NCBI GenBank assembly: GCA_031180665.1
Contig: JAPSLP010000001.1
Span: forward strand, 62,001 to 126,000
Length of the DNA stretch: 64,000 bases
Reading direction: 5' to 3'
From: Cupriavidus sp.
GTDB taxonomy: Bacteria > Pseudomonadota > Gammaproteobacteria > Burkholderiales > Burkholderiaceae
Shown: positions 58,483 to 64,000 of the stretch, in pieces
Layout: each line of letters begins with the position of its first letter
Numbering within the stretch: position 1 is the stretch's first letter
Notes under the pieces: generated by a model
Told to the model about the DNA's origin: nothing
Databases searched by the model: none
Seen by the model: the letters and a program-made list of their open reading frames with translations, nothing else
Program-made: the position numbers and the translations under genes

Positions 58483-60999
58483 CTACCGCTCGATCCGTAC
58501 CGCAGCCGTGTCCCGCGGCACCGTTGCCCTGACCGTCCGCGCCACCACCGCGGCCGGCGCCTTGCCGCCGAGCAGCCGGTTGACCTGCTTGAACTCGCAA
58601 GTCAGCGCTTCGGGCGTGACGGTCACCACCGCATAGCCTTGCGCATCGGTATTGGCGTACTGCAGCCACGGATTGCTGCGCAGCGCCGCCAACTGCTGGC
58701 AGAGCGGCACGACCTGCTGGACGAACTCGGCATCGGCCTGCAGGGCCGCCAGTACCGCATCGGTGGTGGCATCGAGCTGCCCCTCGGCCACGCCGCGTGC
58801 CGCCAGCGCGCCGCGCAGCGAAACCCGCAGCGATTCCGCCACGGTGGCGGCGGTGACCGTCGACGGTGCCAGCGTATGGTCCAGCAGATTGACGTCGACC
58901 TGTACGGGCTCGCTGCCCAGCGCCGGAACCGGCAGGGACAGCGTGCGATAGACCAGCGTCGACAGGCTCTCCGACAGCGCGCCGACCGCCGACTTCAGAT
59001 ACGAGAAGAATGAGTCCGAGCTGATGCCCGCCGTCACCAGGTCGACCATCACGGCCGTGCCCCCGCCCTCGGCGTCGTAATCGTCGTGCACGGTGCCGGC
59101 ATAGAAGGCGTGGATATCGCCGGTCAGCGCCACCACATTGCGGATGCCGTTATCCACCAGATGGCGCATCAGCGCCTTGCGTTCGGCGTTGAAGCCGTCC
59201 CACTGGTCGGCGTTCAGCACGAAGCGCTGGAAGAAGGGCGCCAGCGCGGCTTTCTGCGTGGCCGGGATGAAGGCCGACTGTTCGCGCCTGGCCAGCACGT
59301 CCGGTTTCACGTGGCCGAAGGCGATCGCCTGGGAGGCCGCGCCAATCTGCGCGGCGACGCCGCCGGCGGCCGCGCCCTTGGCCTGCTCGAAGGCCAGCAC
59401 CGCGATCGCGGCCTGCGCGGCGGTCAGGCCGGCCCCGGTCGCCGCGGCGGACTTGTCGCCCGCGGTGGCGTCGGCCATCGCGATCGCCTGTGCCGCCGTC
59501 GCCGCGACGGACTGCGTGGCGCCGGCCGACACGGCGCCGACCACCGCCGCGGCGACCGGAACATTGCCGCCGGTCGACGCCAGCGCGCCCTGGATGCTCG
59601 CCGACAGCATGCCGATCGCCTGCAGCGCGACCAGGGTGGCGATGGCCTCGCTGCCATCGATGCCCATGCGCAGCAGCGAGACCTCGTTGCCCCACAGCTT
59701 CCAGATGGCCGGCGAGCGGGCCATGGTGTCGCACCACCAGGCGCGCTGTTCGTTGCCGAGGATCGACGTCAGCGTCAGCGGGTCGCCGGCTCCGGCGGCG
59801 GCCATCTTGGCGGCCTCGGCGGCGGCCAGCGTTGCGGCCGGCACCATGTAGCGCGCGCCGATGCTGCCCAGCGGTGCGCCGGTGGCGGGATTGATCGCCG
59901 ATTCGGGCAACACGTGGTCGGTGCGGTACAGCCGTTCGTCCGTCATCACCAGATGAGCCAGCTTGCCGAAGCGCAACTCGCGATAGATGCGGATGGCGTG
60001 GATGCCATCCTGCTTCTCGTCGAACACGATGTCGGCCGGCATGAATTCGAACCAGGCGCGGCTGGCGGCGCGGCGGCGCGCGGGCTGGTGCTGCTCGAAG
60101 CCGTTGCCGGCGGCGTTGTAGGTTTCGGCGTCGCCCCAGCAGTCGTCGCTGAACTCGTGGTCGTCCCAGGTGGCGACCATGGCAAAGCGCTCGTGCACCG
60201 CCTGCAGGCGCGGGTCGCTGCGGTAGCGCTTGTAGAGGTAGCGGTAGTCGTTCAGCGTGGTCGCGTACTTCGCGCCGCTGGTGCCGTTCTTGAAGGTGCC
60301 GTCCGGTAGCGCGAGCGGCGTGTGCAGGCTTTCGACCGCACCGGTCTGGAATTCCTCGCCGACGGTTTCGTAGATGTAGTCGCCCAGGTGAACGACCAGA
60401 TCCAGGTCCTCGGCCGCCAGCGCGTCGAACGTCGCCCAGTGGTTGATGCTCCAGTCCTGGCAACTCAGGAAGCCCAGGCGCAGTTGCGACACGTCGGCCC
60501 CGGCGGCCGGCGCGGTGCGAAAGCGCCCGACGCGCGAGCGGACCTCGCCGGCGACGAACTGGTAGTAGTAGGTTCGCCCGGCCTCGAGACCGGTGATCTT
60601 GTGTCGCACCGTGCAGTCGTACGCGCCGGAGACCGGGATGGCGGCATCGACCGCAAGCGTGCCGGCCAGCGCCGTGGTGGTGCCCAGTGCGCGGGCATTG
60701 TCGGCGGCCGTCACCCGCAGCCGGATCGCAAAGTTCGCGTCGAGGCTCGCCGCGGCGGCATCGTCCACGTTGGCCGGCACGACCCGGGTCCACAGCAGGA
60801 TGCCGTCCGGCCTTGGGTCGCCCGACGCGATGCTCTGCGGGAACTTCCAGTTCGCGCCGGAGGCCGGCGGCGTGGCCGGCGTATCGGTGTCAGAGCGGTC
60901 GTCGGCGCGGTCGTCACCGCCGCAGGCCGCCAAGCCGCCTGCCGTGGCCGCCGACACCGTGATGAAGCCGCCCAGCTTCAGAAATCGCCTTCTGTCCAT
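58483..60999 (-). CDS. phoD: PhoD-type alkaline phosphatase/phosphodiesterase with Ala-rich insert
   Basis: This 838-residue exported metallophosphoesterase starts with a twin-arginine signal (MDRRRFLKLGGFITVS) ending in a possible lipobox LAACGG. PhoD motifs in order are LGFLSCQDWS, HLGDYIYE, WDDHEF, and TGDIHAFYAG, the metal-binding and catalytic residues of the family. It is much longer than typical PhoD (about 500-600), because of an Ala/Gly-rich insert near residues 452-565 (e.g. AAAVVGAVSAGATQSVAATA) and a C-terminal extension. Role: release of phosphate from phosphodiesters outside the cytoplasm. Confidence 0.88.
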   Translation of the reverse strand: MDRRRFLKLGGFITVSAATAGGLAACGGDDRADDRSDTDTPATPPASGANWKFPQSIASGDPRPDGILLWTRVVPANVDDAAAASLDANFAIRLRVTAADNARALGTTTALAGTLAVDAAIPVSGAYDCTVRHKITGLEAGRTYYYQFVAGEVRSRVGRFRTAPAAGADVSQLRLGFLSCQDWSINHWATFDALAAEDLDLVVHLGDYIYETVGEEFQTGAVESLHTPLALPDGTFKNGTSGAKYATTLNDYRYLYKRYRSDPRLQAVHERFAMVATWDDHEFSDDCWGDAETYNAAGNGFEQHQPARRRAASRAWFEFMPADIVFDEKQDGIHAIRIYRELRFGKLAHLVMTDERLYRTDHVLPESAINPATGAPLGSIGARYMVPAATLAAAEAAKMAAAGAGDPLTLTSILGNEQRAWWCDTMARSPAIWKLWGNEVSLLRMGIDGSEAIATLVALQAIGMLSASIQGALASTGGNVPVAAAVVGAVSAGATQSVAATAAQAIAMADATAGDKSAAATGAGLTAAQAAIAVLAFEQAKGAAAGGVAAQIGAASQAIAFGHVKPDVLARREQSAFIPATQKAALAPFFQRFVLNADQWDGFNAERKALMRHLVDNGIRNVVALTGDIHAFYAGTVHDDYDAEGGGTAVMVDLVTAGISSDSFFSYLKSAVGALSESLSTLVYRTLSLPVPALGSEPVQVDVNLLDHTLAPSTVTAATVAESLRVSLRGALAARGVAEGQLDATTDAVLAALQADAEFVQQVVPLCQQLAALRSNPWLQYANTDAQGYAVVTVTPEALTCEFKQVNRLLGGKAPAAVVARTVRATVPRDTAAVRIER

Positions 61000-61318
61000 G
61001 TCCTGTTCTTCTCGTTGGGAGTGGCTCGCGAGCGCGTCCCGAAGGGGAAAAGCCGGGGACGGCCGTCAGACGGGGATTGGAACAGGGCGTTGTGACAGCG
61101 GCGTGATGTGCAGGGCGCACGGCGGGTGGGCGGGTTTCCCGCTTGCCGGGGGGGCGGCACGGCGCGACGGCGTGGAAACCGGCGGATGCCGCACCGCAGC
61201 GTTCCGGCCCGGCAAGGTACAATAGCGGTTTTCCGCCGGACTGCCCCGGCTGGCGCCACCCCCGCGCCAGCGGCCCGGCCGCCGTCTTACCCTCCATCGC
61301 CCTCCGACCGCTCAGATC
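61000..61318. other. Divergent intergenic region phoD / purL
   Basis: This 319-bp gap holds no supported gene. Apart from the purL -10-like element at 61218, it is GC-rich with short G and C runs. No Pho box for phoD is evident by eye. Confidence 0.6.
61218..61223 (+). promoter_or_regulatory. Putative -10 element for purL
   Basis: GGTACAATAGCGG contains TACAAT, about 96 bp before the purL ATG, with a discriminator like those of the tRNA-Leu, tig and ppiD promoters. No clear -35. No PurR-like site was recognised. Confidence 0.4.
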
Positions 61319-64000
61319 ATGGCGCATTTCTCGTGCTTCCCCGGCGCATTGGCCCTGTCGGCCTTCCGCCAGCAACGCCTGCTCACCGCCCTGCAACAGA
61401 TCGACGCCGACATCGAGTCCGTGCACGGCCAGTTCCTGCACTTCGTCGACACCGACCAGCCGCTGGACAAGGGCGATACCGACCGCATCCGTGCGTTGCT
61501 GACCTATGGCGCGCCGTTCGCCGAGCAGCCCGAGGGCGACCGTTTCGTCGTGATCCCGCGCTTCGGCACGATTTCCCCGTGGGCCAGCAAGGCCACCGAT
61601 ATCGCGCACAACTGCGGCCTGTCGCATGTGCATCGCATCGAGCGCGGCATCGAATTCACGGTGATCTGCAAGAAGGGCCTGCTGCGGGGCCGCAAGACGC
61701 TGGATCCGCTGACGCGCGACGCCGTCGCCGCGCTGCTGTTCGACCGCATGACCGAGGCGGTGGTCGCCACGCGCGAGGCCGCGGCCGGGCTGTTCGAGGA
61801 ACTGCCGGCCAAGCCGCTGCGCTTCATCGATCTGGCAGGCGGGCGCGCCGCGCTCGCCGAGGCCAACGTCGCGATGGGCCTGGCGCTGTCCGAGGACGAG
61901 ATCGACTATCTGGTCGATGCCTACGCCAAGCTCGGCCGCAACCCGACCGATGTCGAGCTGATGATGTTTGCGCAGGCCAACAGCGAACACTGCCGCCACA
62001 AGATCTTCAATGCCACCTGGACCATCGACGGCGAGGAACAGGACAAGTCGCTGTTTGCGATGATCCGCAACACGCACCAGTTGAACCCGCAGGGCTCGAT
62101 CGTCGCGTATTCGGATAATTCGGCCGTGATGGAAGGCGATGTCGCCGAACGCTGGTTCCCGCGCGGCGACGCGCACCAGTATGGCCGCCATCAGGCGCTG
62201 ACCCATACGCTGATGAAGGTCGAGACGCATAACCACCCGACCGCGATCTCGCCGTTCCCCGGGGCTTCGACCGGCGCCGGCGGCGAAATCCGCGACGAGG
62301 GCGCGACCGGCCGCGGCGCCAAGCCGAAGGCCGGCCTGACCGGCTTCACGGTGTCCAACCTGATGCTGCCCGACGCGGTCGAGCCGTGGGAAAACGCGCG
62401 CGATGCCGCCCAGCCGCTGGCCTTCCGCAATCCCGACGAACGGCCCGCGGTGACCGGCAAGCCCGAGCGCATCGCCTCGCCGCTGCAGATCATGATCGAA
62501 GGCCCGCTCGGTGGCGCGGCTTTCAACAACGAATTCGGCCGCGCCAACCTGGGCGGCTATTTCCGCGTCTACGAGCAGAACGTCGGCGGCACCTTGCGCG
62601 GCTATCACAAGCCGATCATGATCGCCGGCGGCATCGGCAATATCGATGCCTCGCATACGCACAAGGAGCCGCTGCCGGCCGGTTCGCTGCTGATCCAGCT
62701 GGGCGGACCGGGCATGCGCATCGGCATGGGCGGTGGCGCGGCCAGCTCGATGGCGACCGGGGCCAATACGGCGGACCTCGATTTCGATTCGGTCCAGCGC
62801 GGCAACCCCGAAATGGAGCGGCGCGCGCAGGAAGTGATCAACGCCTGCTGGCAGCTCGGCGACGAGAACCCGATCCTGTCGATCCACGACGTCGGCGCGG
62901 GCGGCCTGTCCAATGCCTTCCCCGAGGTGGTCGATGGCGCTGGCCGGGGCGCGCGCTTCGAGCTGCGCCAGATCCATCTGGAAGAGTCGGGCCTGTCGCC
63001 GGCGGAGATCTGGTGCAACGAATCGCAGGAGCGCTATGTGCTGGCGATCGCGCCGGACAGCTTCCCGCGCTTTGCCGCGATGTGCGAGCGCGAGCGCTCG
63101 CCGTTCGCGGTGGTGGGCGTGGCGACCGAGGAAAAGCAGCTGCAACTGGTCGATGCCAGCGTCGATCATGCGCTCAAGGAGCACTACGCGGTCGACATGC
63201 CGATGGACGTGCTGCTCGGCAAGCCGCCCCGCATGCATCGCGACGTCAGGCGCGTCGAGCAGTCGCTGCCGGCGGTCGATGTCACCGGCATCGCGCTGGA
63301 GCAGGCGGTGCGCGACGTGCTGCGCCACCCGACCGTGGCCAGCAAGTCCTTCCTGATCACGATCGGCGACCGCAGTGTCGGCGGCATGAACGCGCGCGAC
63401 CAGATGGTCGGCCCGTGGCAGGTGCCGGTGGCCGATGTCGCGGTCACCACGCTCGACTACCAGGGCAAGGCCGGCGAGGCGATGACGATGGGCGAGCGCA
63501 CGCCGCTGGCCGTGATCGACGCCCCGGCGTCGGGCCGCATGGCGATCGGCGAGGCGCTGACCAATCTGGCCGCGGCGCCGGTCAAGGACCTCGGCAAGGT
63601 CAAGCTGTCGGCCAACTGGATGGCGGCCTGTGGCGTCGAGGGCGAGGACGCCAGGCTGTATGACACGGTGCACGCGGTCGGCATGGAGCTGTGCCCGGCG
63701 CTGGGCATCAGCATTCCGGTCGGCAAGGATTCGCTGTCGATGCGCACCAAGTGGGACGATGCGGGCGTGGCCAAGGAAGTGGTCGCGCCGGTGTCGCTGA
63801 TCATCTCGGCGTTCGCCGCGGTCGACGACGTCAACCGCACGCTGACGCCGCAGCTGCGCACCGACCTGGGCGATTCCGTGCTGATCGCGATCGACCTGGG
63901 CCGCGGCAAGAACCGCCTGGGCGGCAGCATCCTGGCGCAAGTCACCCAACAGGTCGGCGACAGCGTTCCCGATGTCGACGACGCGGCCGATCTGCGCAAC
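61319..64000 (+). CDS. purL: Phosphoribosylformylglycinamidine synthase, N-terminal two thirds
   Basis: The frame runs open from ATG at 61319 to the right edge, 894 codons of a protein that is usually about 1,300-1,350 residues long. It begins [16 protein letters not shown] and contains the large-type PurL synthase domains: [18 protein letters not shown]-like [29 protein letters not shown], the GGGAASSM loop and a later [16 protein letters not shown]. The C-terminal glutaminase domain lies outside the window. It makes FGAM in purine synthesis using ATP and glutamine. Confidence 0.96.
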   Translation, partial: MAHFSCFPGALALSAFRQQRLLTALQQIDADIESVHGQFLHFVDTDQPLDKGDTDRIRALLTYGAPFAEQPEGDRFVVIPRFGTISPWASKATDIAHNCGLSHVHRIERGIEFTVICKKGLLRGRKTLDPLTRDAVAALLFDRMTEAVVATREAAAGLFEELPAKPLRFIDLAGGRAALAEANVAMGLALSEDEIDYLVDAYAKLGRNPTDVELMMFAQANSEHCRHKIFNATWTIDGEEQDKSLFAMIRNTHQLNPQGSIVAYSDNSAVMEGDVAERWFPRGDAHQYGRHQALTHTLMKVETHNHPTAISPFPGASTGAGGEIRDEGATGRGAKPKAGLTGFTVSNLMLPDAVEPWENARDAAQPLAFRNPDERPAVTGKPERIASPLQIMIEGPLGGAAFNNEFGRANLGGYFRVYEQNVGGTLRGYHKPIMIAGGIGNIDASHTHKEPLPAGSLLIQLGGPGMRIGMGGGAASSMATGANTADLDFDSVQRGNPEMERRAQEVINACWQLGDENPILSIHDVGAGGLSNAFPEVVDGAGRGARFELRQIHLEESGLSPAEIWCNESQERYVLAIAPDSFPRFAAMCERERSPFAVVGVATEEKQLQLVDASVDHALKEHYAVDMPMDVLLGKPPRMHRDVRRVEQSLPAVDVTGIALEQAVRDVLRHPTVASKSFLITIGDRSVGGMNARDQMVGPWQVPVADVAVTTLDYQGKAGEAMTMGERTPLAVIDAPASGRMAIGEALTNLAAAPVKDLGKVKLSANWMAACGVEGEDARLYDTVHAVGMELCPALGISIPVGKDSLSMRTKWDDAGVAKEVVAPVSLIISAFAAVDDVNRTLTPQLRTDLGDSVLIAIDLGRGKNRLGGSILAQVTQQVGDSVPDVDDAADLRN

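Noticed and set aside
60914..63949. Open frame antisense to purL (over 1,000 codons)
   Set aside because: The purL frame carries the FGAM synthase motifs over its whole length; the opposite frame is His/Arg/Gly-rich and unlike any family.

Overview
The window is one continuous stretch of very GC-rich (roughly two thirds G+C or more) bacterial chromosome. Gene content and order point to a betaproteobacterium of the Burkholderiaceae, close to Cupriavidus/Ralstonia: tig-clpP-clpX-lon followed by tRNA-Val, tRNA-Asp and ppiD, mfd next to ispD-ispF, an ompR/envZ-like pair, hpnCDE, and many palindromic intergenic repeats. No rRNA, plasmid, phage or CRISPR gene is seen. About 45 protein genes and three tRNAs can be supported. 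Assignment to a genus is an inference.

Layout. 1-2520: a minus-strand iron-uptake operon (DUF3325, DUF3649, PepSY membrane protein, and the first codons of a probable TonB receptor) behind a Fur-like site. 2870-12630: serB, a secreted M20 amidohydrolase, argE, mfd, ispD-ispF and a GNAT acetyltransferase. 12860-17000: ahpD/ahpC peroxide defence, an envZ/ompR-type two-component pair and a small exported RG-rich protein. 17100-21810: hpnC-hpnD-hpnE (squalene synthesis), translationally coupled to an M20 carbamoyl/allantoate-type hydrolase. 22030-26560: an RND efflux adaptor and pump behind a clear sigma70-type promoter. 26765-32610: tRNA-Leu, a small secreted protein, an unexpected F-box-like protein, a YbaK-domain protein, rlmJ and mnmC. 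32840-41660: tig, clpP, clpX, lon, tRNA-Val, tRNA-Asp and ppiD, the protein quality-control block, with intrinsic terminators between most genes. 41770-47550: tesA head-to-head with an ABC ATPase, pgi, a DMT exporter and nnrD. 47580-58170: a catabolic locus with a D-amino-acid-dehydrogenase-like enzyme, TRAP transporter dctM/Q/P, amidase, a divergent MarR-type regulator and a fused hydantoinase/5-oxoprolinase. 58480-64000: a Tat-exported PhoD-type phosphatase and the first two thirds of purL, which runs off the end.

The most unusual content is the F-box-like gene at 27429-28793. F-box domains are eukaryotic ubiquitin-ligase adaptors, and in bacteria they are known mainly from host-directed effectors such as the Ralstonia GALA proteins. 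Here the domain is followed by helical repeats rather than obvious leucine-rich repeats. Other points worth checking are a perfect 12-bp-arm inverted repeat over the pgi promoter, start codons of tesA and an ABC gene that overlap on opposite strands, two palindromic repeat families, and several intergenic tandem arrays with 9- or 11-bp units, including about 18 G-rich units after the oxoprolinase gene.
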